In this document: piece after piece, positions 27,653 through 35,884 of the stretch
Layout: each line of letters begins with the position of its first letter
How positions within the stretch are numbered: position 1 is the stretch's first letter
NCBI GenBank assembly: GCA_017445145.1
Contig: JAFSVI010000030.1
Coordinates: 1 to 43,147, forward strand
Direction: 5' to 3'
From: Bacteroidaceae bacterium
Lineage (GTDB): Bacteria; Bacteroidota; Bacteroidia; Bacteroidales; Bacteroidaceae
DNA length: 43,147 nt
Program-made: the position numbers and the translations under genes
Notes under the pieces: model-generated
What the model was told of the DNA's origin: nothing
The model's input: only the letters and a program-made list of their open reading frames with translations
The model's database searches: none

Positions 27653-29809
27653 TTAGTCCTGGTCTTTCTGGCTCTCCTCGAACTCCTTCTGCAGCTTCTG
27701 CTGCACGTCGGTGGGCACGAGCTCGTAGCTGGCAAAGCGCATGACGAAGCTGGCGCGGCCGCCGGTGATGGAACTCAGCGCTGTGGAGTAGGATGCCATC
27801 TCCTTGAGGGGCACCTTGGCGGTGAGCTTCTCGTAGCCGCTCTCCGACGTCATGCCCATGATCATGCCGCGGCGGCCCTGGATGTCGCTCATCACGTCGC
27901 CCATCTTGTCGCTGGGCACGAAGATCTCGACATCGTAGATAGGCTCGAGCAGCTTCGGGGCGGCCTCGCGGAAAGCCTGCACGAAGGCGTTGCGGCCGGC
28001 GAGCATGAACGAGAGCTCGTTGCTGTCCACCGGGTGCATCTTGCCGTCATATACTATTACGCGCACGTCGCGCGCATAGGATCCCGTGAGCGGACCCTGC
28101 TCCATCTTGGACATGACGCCCTTGAGGATGGCGGGCATGAAGCGTGCGTCGATGGCACCGCCGACGACGGAGTTGACGAACACGAGCTTGCCGCCCCACT
28201 CCAGGTCGATGACATCCTCCGACTTGGCGTTGATGCGGTACTCCTGGTTGCCGAACCGATAGACCTCGTTGATGGGCTGCCCGTCGGCGTATGGCTCGAT
28301 AATCATGTGGACCTCGCCGAACTGGCCGGCGCCGCCCGACTGCTTCTTGTGGCGGTAGTCGGCGCGTGCGGCCTTGGTGATGGTCTCGCGGTAGGGGATG
28401 CGCGGCTCGTCGAACTGGATCATGATCTTGTCGTTGTTCTCCATGCGCCACTTGAGCGTGCGCAGGTGGAACTCGCCCTGGCCCTTCACCAGTATCTGGC
28501 GAAGCTCCTTCGACTGCTCAACCTGCCACGTGGGGTCTTCCTGCGACATGCGCTGCAGCACGTTCATCATCTTCTCCGTCTCGGCCTCGTTCTGGGCGCG
28601 GATGGCGCGTATGTACTTGGGCTCGGGGTACTTGATGAAGGCGAAGCGGTGCTCGCAGTCCTTGCCGTTGAGCGTGTTGCCCGTCTTCACGTCCTTGAGC
28701 TTCACCGAGCACCCTATGTCGCCGGCCACAAGCTCGCTGACCTTGGTGCGGTTGGCGCCGGCGCACACGAAGAGCTGTGCTATGCGCTCCTTGCTGCCGC
28801 GGTCGGCGTTGGTGAGGTCGTCGCCCTCATGCACCACGCCGCTCATAACCTTGAAGTACTGCACCTCGCCGATGTGGGGTTCCACGGCGGTCTTGAAGAA
28901 ATAGAGGCTCGTGGGGCCGGCGGCGTCGCACGGGACCTCCTCGCCGCGCGTGTTGTGGACGGCGGGCATCTGATCGACGAAGGGCACCACGTTGCCCAGG
29001 AACTCCATGAGACGGCGCACACCCATGTCCTTGCCGGCGCACACGCAGAACACGGGGAACATGCCGCGCGAGGCCAGGCCGGCGCGGATGCCGTCGCGCA
29101 TCTCGTCCTCGCTGAGCTCTTCCGTCTCGAAGAACTTCTCCATCAGCGTCTCGTCGTGCTCGGCAGCAGCCTCAACCAGGGCCTTGTGCATCTCCATGGC
29201 CTTGTCCATCTGGTCGGCCGGGATGTCCTCGATGGTGGGAGCGCCGCCCTCGGGCTTCCACGAATACTTCTTCATGAGCAACACGTCGATGACGGCGTTG
29301 AAGTCCGGGCCGGTCTTGATGGGGTACTGCACGGGCACCACCTTGGAGCCGTAGATGCCCTGCAGCTGCTCGAGCAGGTGGTCGTAGTCGAAATCCTCGT
29401 CCAGACGGTTGACGAGGAAGATGACGGGCTTCTGCATGCGCTCCGTCAGCCGGAAGTGGTTCTGCGTGGCCACCTCAACGCCGTTGGCGCCGTTGATGAG
29501 AAGTATGGTGGTGTCCGTCACGCCCATGGCCGTGAGCGCCGAGCCGGCGAAGTCGTCGCTGCCCGGGCAGTCGATGATATTTAGCTTCTTGTTGTTCCAC
29601 TCCACATGGAAGGGCGTGGCAAACACGCTGTAGCCGTACTCCTGCTCCACGGGGAAGTAGTCGGAGACGGTGTTCTTCTGCGTGATGCGTCCGCGCCGCG
29701 AGATGATGCCGCTCTCGAAGAGCAGCGCTTCGGTGAGGGTGGTCTTGCCGGCACCGTCACTGCCCAGGAGGGCAATGTTCTTGATTTCTTTCGTCTGATA
29801 GGTTTTCAT
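27653..29809 (-). CDS. EF-G2-type elongation factor G paralogue without catalytic His
   Basis: 718 residues with the full EF-G plan. P-loop GSDGAGKT (16-23) and NRLD (134-137, for NKxD) are kept. The switch I motif, normally RGITI, reads YGYSV (58-62), and the switch II DTPGH is DCPGS (80-84), so the histidine that activates water is Ser84. Domain IV has SGGAGQFGEVHM, and domain V ends in a typical RRG region (DIQGRRGMIMG). It binds ribosomes by analogy with EF-G and probably moves tRNA. The known Bacteroides EF-G2, from memory, was reported to translocate without GTP hydrolysis and to matter in the gut; this gene looks like its orthologue. A poor -7 match, TACCTTGC, lies at 29913-29920. It is not the housekeeping fusA, which is expected near rpsL/rpsG. 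Confidence 0.88.
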   Translation of the reverse strand: MKTYQTKEIKNIALLGSDGAGKTTLTEALLFESGIISRRGRITQKNTVSDYFPVEQEYGYSVFATPFHVEWNNKKLNIIDCPGSDDFAGSALTAMGVTDTTILLINGANGVEVATQNHFRLTERMQKPVIFLVNRLDEDFDYDHLLEQLQGIYGSKVVPVQYPIKTGPDFNAVIDVLLMKKYSWKPEGGAPTIEDIPADQMDKAMEMHKALVEAAAEHDETLMEKFFETEELSEDEMRDGIRAGLASRGMFPVFCVCAGKDMGVRRLMEFLGNVVPFVDQMPAVHNTRGEEVPCDAAGPTSLYFFKTAVEPHIGEVQYFKVMSGVVHEGDDLTNADRGSKERIAQLFVCAGANRTKVSELVAGDIGCSVKLKDVKTGNTLNGKDCEHRFAFIKYPEPKYIRAIRAQNEAETEKMMNVLQRMSQEDPTWQVEQSKELRQILVKGQGEFHLRTLKWRMENNDKIMIQFDEPRIPYRETITKAARADYRHKKQSGGAGQFGEVHMIIEPYADGQPINEVYRFGNQEYRINAKSEDVIDLEWGGKLVFVNSVVGGAIDARFMPAILKGVMSKMEQGPLTGSYARDVRVIVYDGKMHPVDSNELSFMLAGRNAFVQAFREAAPKLLEPIYDVEIFVPSDKMGDVMSDIQGRRGMIMGMTSESGYEKLTAKVPLKEMASYSTALSSITGGRASFVMRFASYELVPTDVQQKLQKEFEESQKDQD

Positions 29810-30340
29810 AGACGTGTAAGGGATTTGTAGTTATTAGTTTATGAGATTTTGTCGGAACGATGTTTAGGCCTTTGCCACCCCTTCACAGGGGCTTGAAGCT
29901 GCCAAATCGGGCGCAAGGTAGTAAAAAACTGTTGATGAAGAGGACGATGCCCCCACTTTTCTTCGCTTTTTGACCTTTTTTAACCTGCCGCGGCCCCGCA
30001 AACGCCACCAAGGCACCGCACACCACGCCCCGAGGCAGCGCCGCACCATCGCCGCGCCCCTTTGTGCAACACTCCGCGGCAAACGTCGCAACACTCCGCG
30101 GCAAGTTGCATTACTCTCCGCGGCAAGTTGCGTAACTCGCCGCGGCAAGTCACTCCTTCCCACATGCCCTTCGGGCGCACTTGCCGGGCATCGCCGGGGC
30201 TGGCGGCGGGTCTGTGGCGGTGGGTTGCCTCGCGGCTGTAAAAACATGATTGTGGATAAACATAAAAATAATGCCCCGGCGGCACAATAAAGGGTGTTGG
30301 CAAAGCGTTGTTATTATGCACACGTAAAGCAATGTAGCCT
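29810..30340 (+). other. 530-base intergenic region with tandem repeat
   Basis: This gap separates the divergent EF-G paralogue and the small ORF/rpe pair. It holds the EF-G paralogue leader (with the small stem CCCCT-TCAC-AGGGG near 29877-29890), a T-rich stretch at 29950-29990, a 22-bp tandem repeat (30066-30150) and GC-rich DNA up to about 30240, then AT-rich DNA before the small ORF. Frames of about 100 codons on both strands run through the repeat, but they are Arg/Pro-rich translations of the repeat and are not counted as genes. No tRNA or known riboswitch was recognised. Confidence 0.6.
30066..30150. repeat. 22-bp tandem repeat, about four units
   Basis: The palindrome CCGCGG followed by CAA occurs at 30074, 30096, 30118 and 30140, an exact 22-base period. 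Units 2 and 3 share CCGCGGCAAGTTGC and end in a TTACTC or TAACTC-like tail. The first unit is more diverged (CAAACGTCGC). There are no unique spacers, so it is not CRISPR. Confidence 0.85.
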
Positions 30341-30511
30341 ATGGAAAGACCTCTACGCATCACCCTACACCTTCAACCCGTTACCGCCGAGGAAGTGGCG
30401 CTGGCCACCGCGCTCCGCGCCGCTGGCGTCGCCAAGCCGGTATGTGCGTCGCCGAAAATGTCAACCCTCAACGCCGTGCGCGCCGCCGCGCGCGCCTTCC
30501 GACCGCTATGA
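30341..30511 (+). CDS. 56-residue hypothetical protein overlapping rpe
   Basis: Starts MERPLRITLHLQPVTAEEVA and ends AARAFRPL. Its stop overlaps the rpe start by ATGA, the same coupling seen at DJ-1 family/ispD and regulator/kinase, which is the main evidence that it is translated. It is Ala/Leu/Arg-rich with a central Cys; no signal, membrane helix or recognised family. It may be a short regulator, a leader ORF for rpe, or a chance frame. Confidence 0.45.
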   Translation: MERPLRITLHLQPVTAEEVALATALRAAGVAKPVCASPKMSTLNAVRAAARAFRPL

Positions 30512-31167
30512 ACATGATTGCACCCTCGCTGCTCGCTGCCGACTTCGGCAACCTGCGCTCGGAGATGGAGTGGTTCAACCGCTCGGAGGCCGACTGGCTG
30601 CACCTCGACGTCATGGACGGCATGTTTGTGCCCAACATCTCATTCGGGTTCCCCGTGCTCGAACACGTGGCGCGCCTCACGCACAAACCCCTCGACGTGC
30701 ACCTCATGGTGGTCAAGCCCGAGCGATGGGTGGCGCAGGTGCGCGACCTCGGCGCCGCCGTGATGAACGTCCACCAGGAGGCCTGTCTCCACCTGCACCG
30801 CACCGTGCAGCAGATCCACGAGGCCGGCATGAAGGCCGCCGTGACGCTCAACCCCGCCACGCCCGTGGAGACGCTCACCGACATCATCTGCGACCTCGAC
30901 GTGGTCATGCTCATGACCGTGAACCCCGGCTTCGGCGCGCAGAAGTTCATACCCCACAGCCTCGACAAGGTGCGCCGCCTCAGGCGCCTCATCAGCGAGA
31001 GCGGTTCCAACGCCCTCATCGAGGTGGACGGCGGCGTCAACCGCCAGACCATAGCGCCGCTGCACGAGGCCGGCGTGGATGTCTTCGTGGCCGGCAGCGC
31101 CCTCTTCGGCAAGCCCGACCCCGTGGCCGAGGTGCTCGAACTCAAGCGTCTTGCCGCCGGGCGGTGA
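30508..31167 (+). CDS. rpe: Ribulose-phosphate 3-epimerase
   Basis: 219 residues from ATG 30508 (MNMIAPSLLAADFGNL). Interconverts ribulose 5-phosphate and xylulose 5-phosphate in the pentose phosphate pathway. TIM-barrel motifs with metal-binding residues are present: WLHLDVMDGMFVPN (His/Asp), LDVHLMV (His), MLMTVNPGFGAQKFI and IEVDGGVN (Asp). Normal length for the family. It is coupled to the 56-residue ORF and followed after 149 bases by purL. Confidence 0.96.
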   Translation: MNMIAPSLLAADFGNLRSEMEWFNRSEADWLHLDVMDGMFVPNISFGFPVLEHVARLTHKPLDVHLMVVKPERWVAQVRDLGAAVMNVHQEACLHLHRTVQQIHEAGMKAAVTLNPATPVETLTDIICDLDVVMLMTVNPGFGAQKFIPHSLDKVRRLRRLISESGSNALIEVDGGVNRQTIAPLHEAGVDVFVAGSALFGKPDPVAEVLELKRLAAGR

Positions 31168-31316
31168 GCTTTCAAGCAACAACTCTCAACTATCTGACAT
31201 GGTACATCCGGAACGCACAGACGCTGTGGCGCAGGCAATAAAGGCTTTGCGCCATGGTTCCGGCGCGTCATATTCGTAAACTTGCATTTCACATCCTACA
31301 TCCTACTTCCTGATAG

Positions 31317-34300
31317 ATGATATACTTCTTTCGCACACCACAGGAGAGCATTGTCGCCACGCAGGCCGACCATGCCCTGACGGCCGACGAGAAGGAGAAG
31401 CTCTGCTGGCTATATGGCGGGGCTTCGCTCGTTGAGGCCAACACCCTCGGCGGTACCTTCGTGGGGCCGCGTCGCGAGATGATCACGCCCTGGAGCACCA
31501 ACGCCGTGGAGATCACACAGAACATGGGCCTGCAGGGCATACGCCGCATCGAGGAATACTTCCCCACCGACAATGCCGATGCCACCTTCGACCCCATGCT
31601 GCAACGCCGCTACGAGGGCCTCGACCAGGACATCTTCACCGTCAACATCCAGCCGGCTCCCATACGCGAGATCACCGACCTGGAGGCATACAACGAGGAG
31701 GAGGGCTTGGCCCTCTCGCCCGAGGAGATAGACTACTTGCACGGCGTGGAGCGCCAGCTGGGGCGCCGTCTGACGGACTCGGAGGTGTTTGGCTTCGCGC
31801 AAATCAACAGCGAGCACTGCCGCCACAAGATCTTTGGCGGCACCTTCGTCATCGACGGCGAGGAGCGCCCCTCAAGTCTCTTCGCCATGATCAAACGCAC
31901 CACGCAGGAGAACCCCCACAACATCATATCGGCCTACAAGGACAATGTGGCATTTGCCGCCGGACCCGTCGTGGAGCAGTTTGCACCCGCCAACCACGCC
32001 ACGAGCGACTTCTTCCGCGTCAAGGAGATAGAGAGCGTCATCAGCATCAAGGCCGAGACACACAACTTCCCAACGACCGTGGAACCCTTCAACGGCGCCA
32101 GCACAGGCACCGGAGGCGAGATACGCGACCGCATGGGCGGCGGCGTGGGCTCGTGGCCCATCGCCGGCACGGCGGTGTATATGACCTCGTATCCGAGATA
32201 CGAGGATGCACCTACATCCCACGAGCATGCTATGGAGGCGCGCCCATGGCTCTACCAGACGCCCGAGCAAATCCTCATCAAGGCCAGCAACGGGGCCTCG
32301 GACTTCGGCAACAAGTTCGGGCAGCCGCTCATCGCCGGCTCGGTGCTCACCTTCGAGCACGAGGAGAACGGCGAGCAGTATGGCTACGACAAGGTCATCA
32401 TGCTGGCCGGAGGCGTGGGCTACGGCACGCGCCGCGACTGCCTCAAAGGCACACCCGCCAAGGGCAACAAGATTGTGGTCGTGGGCGGCGACAACTACCG
32501 CATAGGCCTCGGCGGCGGTTCCGTGAGCTCCGTCGATACGGGGCGCTACAGCAGCGGCATAGAACTCAACGCCGTGCAGCGCGCCAACCCCGAGATGCAG
32601 AAGCGCGCCTACAACCTCGTGCGCTCGCTGTGTGAGGAGGATGTGAACCCCGTCGTCAGCATCCACGACCATGGCTCGGCCGGACATGTCAACTGCCTGT
32701 CGGAGCTGGTGGAGGACTGCGGCGGCCTCATCGACATGGCGCAGCTGCCCATCGGCGACCCCACGCTCTCGGCCAAGGAGATAATAGCCAACGAGAGCCA
32801 GGAGCGCATGGGGCTGCTCATACAGGAGGAGCACCTCGACCACGTGCGCGCCATTGCCGAGCGCGAGCGCGCGCCGCTCTACGTCGTGGGCGAGACCACG
32901 GGCGATGCCCACTTTGCCTTCGAGCAGGCCGACGGCGTGCGGCCCTTCGACCTCGACGTGGCCCAGATGTTCGGCCATTCGCCAAAGACCGTCATGGTCG
33001 ATGAGACCGTGGAGCGCACCTATGCGGACGCAACGACGGGAATGGAAAATGCAGGATGTGAAACAGACATCTTACACTCTACATTGGCCGGCGTGCTCTC
33101 CCTCGAGGCTGTGGCATGCAAGGACTGGCTCACCAACAAGGTGGATCGCAGCGTCACCGGCAAGGTGGCGCGCCAGCAGTGCCAGGGCGAGCTGCAGCTG
33201 CCGCTCGCGGACTGCGGCGTCGTGGCCCTCGACTACCGCGGACGCCGGGGCATTGCCACCGCCATCGGCCACGCACCGCAGGCAGGCCTCGCCAACCCCG
33301 CTGCCGGCAGCGTGCTCAGCGTGGCCGAGGCGCTCACGAACATAGTATTCGCACCGCTGGCCGAGGGCCTCGACAGCGTGAGCCTCTCGGCCAACTGGAT
33401 GTGGCCGTGCCGCTCGCAGAAGGGCGAGGACGCACGCCTCTACCAGGCCGTGGAGGCCCTCTCCGACTTCTGCTGCGAGCTGGGCATCAACGTGCCTACG
33501 GGCAAGGACTCGCTCTCCATGACCCAGAAATACCCCGACGGCACCAAGGTCATTGCCCCGGGCACCGTCATCGTCACCTCCGGCGGCGAGGTCATGGACG
33601 TGCGCAAGGTCGTCAGCCCCGTGCTGGCCGACGAACCCAAGTCGGCACTCTACCACATCGACTTCTCGTTCGACGAGCTGCGCCTCGGCGGCAGCGCCTA
33701 CGCCCAGAGCCGCGGCTATGTGGGCAGCGACGTGCCCACGTGCACCAACGCTGAGTACTTCCGCGACGCCTTCGACGCCGTGCAGCAATGTGTGAGCCGC
33801 GGCCTCCTGCTCGCCGGCCACGACATCAGCGCCGGAGGTCTCGTCACCACGCTCCTCGAGATGTGCTTTGCCAACACACGAGGCGGCATGAAGGTGAACC
33901 TCAACGCCTTTGCCGCCGACGACATCACACGCATTCTCTTCGCCGAGAACCCCGGCGTGGTCGTGCAGGTGGCCACCAAGCACGAGGCCGAGTTCAAGGA
34001 ACTCATGGAGGACGCCGGAGTGGCCTACATATATATAGGCGTGCCTGCGCGCGAGAGGCAGCTGCGCCTGCGACGCACCAAGGCCGGCGACGGCACACCC
34101 CTTGCCACCCCCTACGAGGAGACACTCGACATCGACGCACTGCGCGACATCTGGTACGCACCATCCGCACGCCTCGACACCAAGCAGAGCTTCAACGGAT
34201 GCGCCGCCGAGCGAGCCGCCAACTATAAGCTCCAACCCATGCGTTGGCACATACTCCCCAGCTTCGCTGGCTCCCTCGCCTCACTCGGCCTCAACCCCGA

Positions 34301-35318
34301 CCGCTGGAAGCAAGCCACAGCCAACCCCGCAGCTGCCTCCCCCGCAGCTGCCTCCCCCGCAGCTGCCTCCCCCGCAGCTCCCGCCGCTTCCTCCGTCGCT
34401 CCCTCCACCCTCGGTGAGTGTTCGGTTTCTGGCGGCTGTGCCGCCAGAGCTGCCGCCTCCCCTGCCGCCAGAGCTGCAGCCTCCCCTGCCGCCAGAGCTG
34501 CTGCCTCCTCCCCCGTCGCCGCCATCATCCGCGAGAAGGGCACCAACGGCGAGCGCGAGATGGCCTATTCGCTCTACCTTGCCGGCTTCGAGGTGAAGGA
34601 CGTGATGATGACCGACCTCATCAGCGGCCGCGAGACGCTGGACGACGTGCAGATGATCGTGTTCTGCGGCGGCTTCTCCAACAGCGACGTCCTCGGCTCC
34701 GCCAAGGGCTGGGCCGGAGCCTTCCTCTTCAACCCCAAGGCCAAGGCCGCCCTCGACCGCTTCTACGCCCGACCCGACACCCTCTCCCTCGGCATCTGCA
34801 ATGGCTGCCAGCTCATGGTGGAGCTCGGACTGCTGCAGCACGCCACCGCCACCGCCTCCGGGGCCGGCGCCGCCGCACCGTCGCCCGCCACCCCGGAGCC
34901 CCCCGCCCACTACGCGCAGATGTGCCACAACACCTCCCACAAGTTTGAGTCCGCATTCCTCGGCCTCACCATACCCCAGAACACCAGCGTCATGCTCGGC
35001 TCACTCGCCGGCGCGCAGCTCGGCATCTGGGTGGCCCACGGCGAAGGGCGCTTCCGTCTGCCGCAACCCGAGAACTGCTACAACGTCGTGGCCAAGTACA
35101 GCTACCACGGCTACCCCGCCAACCCCAACGGCTCCGACTATGACGTGGCAGGACTCTGCTCGGCCGACGGCCGCCACCTGGCCATGATGCCCCACCTGGA
35201 GCGGGCCATCTTCCCGTGGCAGTGTGCCTACTACCCCGCACAACGCGCCAAGGACGACGTCACACCATGGATGGAAGCCTTCGTCAACGCACGCCGCTGG
35301 TGTGAGGCCAACAGGTGA
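31317..35318 (+). CDS. purL: Phosphoribosylformylglycinamidine synthase, single chain, with low-complexity inserts
   Basis: 1333 residues. ATP- and glutamine-dependent fourth step of purine synthesis. Parts: N-terminal and linker domains (ending FGFAQINSEHCRHKIFGG), two AIRS-like halves (AETHNFPTTVEPFNGASTG, SIHDHGSAGHVNCLSELVE, VPTGKDSLSMTQKYPDG, LAGHDISAGGLVTTLLEMC) and a C-terminal glutaminase with catalytic Cys1161 in LGICNGCQLMVELGLL and the late His in PHLERAIFPWQ. Two inserts stand out: an Ala/Pro/Ser-rich linker at about residues 1002-1065, built from DNA repeats, and a second Ala/Pro patch (34840-34908) soon after the Cys. All catalytic motifs are intact, so it should be active. Family members in this group are nearer 1240 residues, as I recall. 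Confidence 0.95.
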   Translation: MIYFFRTPQESIVATQADHALTADEKEKLCWLYGGASLVEANTLGGTFVGPRREMITPWSTNAVEITQNMGLQGIRRIEEYFPTDNADATFDPMLQRRYEGLDQDIFTVNIQPAPIREITDLEAYNEEEGLALSPEEIDYLHGVERQLGRRLTDSEVFGFAQINSEHCRHKIFGGTFVIDGEERPSSLFAMIKRTTQENPHNIISAYKDNVAFAAGPVVEQFAPANHATSDFFRVKEIESVISIKAETHNFPTTVEPFNGASTGTGGEIRDRMGGGVGSWPIAGTAVYMTSYPRYEDAPTSHEHAMEARPWLYQTPEQILIKASNGASDFGNKFGQPLIAGSVLTFEHEENGEQYGYDKVIMLAGGVGYGTRRDCLKGTPAKGNKIVVVGGDNYRIGLGGGSVSSVDTGRYSSGIELNAVQRANPEMQKRAYNLVRSLCEEDVNPVVSIHDHGSAGHVNCLSELVEDCGGLIDMAQLPIGDPTLSAKEIIANESQERMGLLIQEEHLDHVRAIAERERAPLYVVGETTGDAHFAFEQADGVRPFDLDVAQMFGHSPKTVMVDETVERTYADATTGMENAGCETDILHSTLAGVLSLEAVACKDWLTNKVDRSVTGKVARQQCQGELQLPLADCGVVALDYRGRRGIATAIGHAPQAGLANPAAGSVLSVAEALTNIVFAPLAEGLDSVSLSANWMWPCRSQKGEDARLYQAVEALSDFCCELGINVPTGKDSLSMTQKYPDGTKVIAPGTVIVTSGGEVMDVRKVVSPVLADEPKSALYHIDFSFDELRLGGSAYAQSRGYVGSDVPTCTNAEYFRDAFDAVQQCVSRGLLLAGHDISAGGLVTTLLEMCFANTRGGMKVNLNAFAADDITRILFAENPGVVVQVATKHEAEFKELMEDAGVAYIYIGVPARERQLRLRRTKAGDGTPLATPYEETLDIDALRDIWYAPSARLDTKQSFNGCAAERAANYKLQPMRWHILPSFAGSLASLGLNPDRWKQATANPAAASPAAASPAAASPAAPAASSVAPSTLGECSVSGGCAARAAASPAARAAASPAARAAASSPVAAIIREKGTNGEREMAYSLYLAGFEVKDVMMTDLISGRETLDDVQMIVFCGGFSNSDVLGSAKGWAGAFLFNPKAKAALDRFYARPDTLSLGICNGCQLMVELGLLQHATATASGAGAAAPSPATPEPPAHYAQMCHNTSHKFESAFLGLTIPQNTSVMLGSLAGAQLGIWVAHGEGRFRLPQPENCYNVVAKYSYHGYPANPNGSDYDVAGLCSADGRHLAMMPHLERAIFPWQCAYYPAQRAKDDVTPWMEAFVNARRWCEANR
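34326..34380 (+). repeat. 15-bp tandem repeat inside purL
   Basis: The unit CCCGCAGCTGCCTCC occurs at 34326, 34341 and 34356, with a partial fourth copy from 34371. It encodes repeats of Pro-Ala-Ala-Ala-Ser. The copies are identical at the base level, which suggests recent expansion. Confidence 0.9.
34428..34510 (+). repeat. 24-bp tandem repeat and perfect hairpin inside purL
   Basis: Units of 24 bases starting GCCGCCAGAGCTG begin at 34440, 34464 and 34488 (the third is partial) and differ mainly at one wobble position. The first unit pairs with TCTGGCGGC (34428-34436) through GCCGCCAGA (34440-34448), a perfect 9-bp stem with a 3-base loop. Encodes Ala-Ala-Arg-Ala-Ala-Ala-Ser-Pro repeats. 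Confidence 0.88.
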
Positions 35319-35343
35319 CTCACCCCCTTATCCTGCATAGAAG

Positions 35344-35802
35344 ATGGAACAAGCAAGAAAAGAAGAACTACGGACAGCGCTCTTCTCGCTCGCGATAGCC
35401 GCCGCCGTGTTGGGCGGGATATGGGCATACAGGAACCTGCTCATCACCATCGTCACCGTGACGGGCCCGACGGAGTACACCATACGCCGAAGGCTGCTCA
35501 ACACCGACTTCACCTACACCGACCGCGAAGGTCACGAACACACCTTGTGCGCCTCTGCGCCCCACATCATCAACAACAGCGCCGCACCGCTAAGGCTCTA
35601 CAAGATACCCTACTCCACGACTTCCAACTACCTCACCGGACCCAAGGAGGAGACGTTGGAAATCATAGAGCCTAACACGGCCGTGGCGGTGGATGCGGCA
35701 CCCGACTACATCCTCGAGGAGCCGCCATCGTCGCTGAAGGTGAAGCGCAGCATCTTCGACGCATCGCCAACTGAATGGCGAACGGTGCTCGAAGTCTATT
35801 AG
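35344..35802 (+). CDS. Membrane-anchored hypothetical protein, 152 residues
   Basis: Starts MEQARKEELRTALF, with one hydrophobic helix (about 12-27, LFSLAIAAAVLGGIWAY) after a charged head, followed by an outside, probably beta-rich domain with YTIRRRLLNTDF and HTLCASAPHIINNS and a C-terminal EPPSSLKVKRSIFD. It lacks a cleavage site, so it should stay anchored. Not recognised as a named family. It lies 25 bases after purL on the same strand and is followed by a bidirectional terminator, so it may be cotranscribed with purL, though a functional link is not evident. Confidence 0.7.
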   Translation: MEQARKEELRTALFSLAIAAAVLGGIWAYRNLLITIVTVTGPTEYTIRRRLLNTDFTYTDREGHEHTLCASAPHIINNSAAPLRLYKIPYSTTSNYLTGPKEETLEIIEPNTAVAVDAAPDYILEEPPSSLKVKRSIFDASPTEWRTVLEVY

Positions 35803-35818
35803 GCTCAGCTCCATACAC

Positions 35819-35859
35819 AAGCCCCATCCCTCGGACATGGCGTCCAAAGGATGGGGCTT
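35819..35859. terminator. Bidirectional hairpin terminator
   Basis: AAGCCCCATCC (35819-35829) pairs perfectly with GGATGGGGCTT (35849-35859), an 11-bp stem between the convergent 152-residue gene and the GH43 gene. A/T ends on both arms let it serve both strands. Confidence 0.75.
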
Positions 35860-35884
35860 AATGGTTGGTGCTTGGGGAATAGGC

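Noticed and set aside
27551-29584. 677-codon plus-strand frame opposite the EF-G paralogue
   Set aside because: Leu/Val/His-rich antisense of a highly conserved protein; no independent start context or promoter.
30066-30150. CRISPR-like array
   Set aside because: Repeat units are contiguous with a 22-base period and no unique spacers; no cas genes nearby.
29970-30290. 106-codon plus-strand ORF, and similar minus-strand ORFs, in the EF-G2/rpe gap
   Set aside because: They are Arg/Pro-rich readings of the 22-bp tandem repeat and GC-rich flanks on both strands.
31199-31279. 26-codon ORF between rpe and purL
   Set aside because: Short, no coupling to purL, no family; overlaps likely leader DNA.
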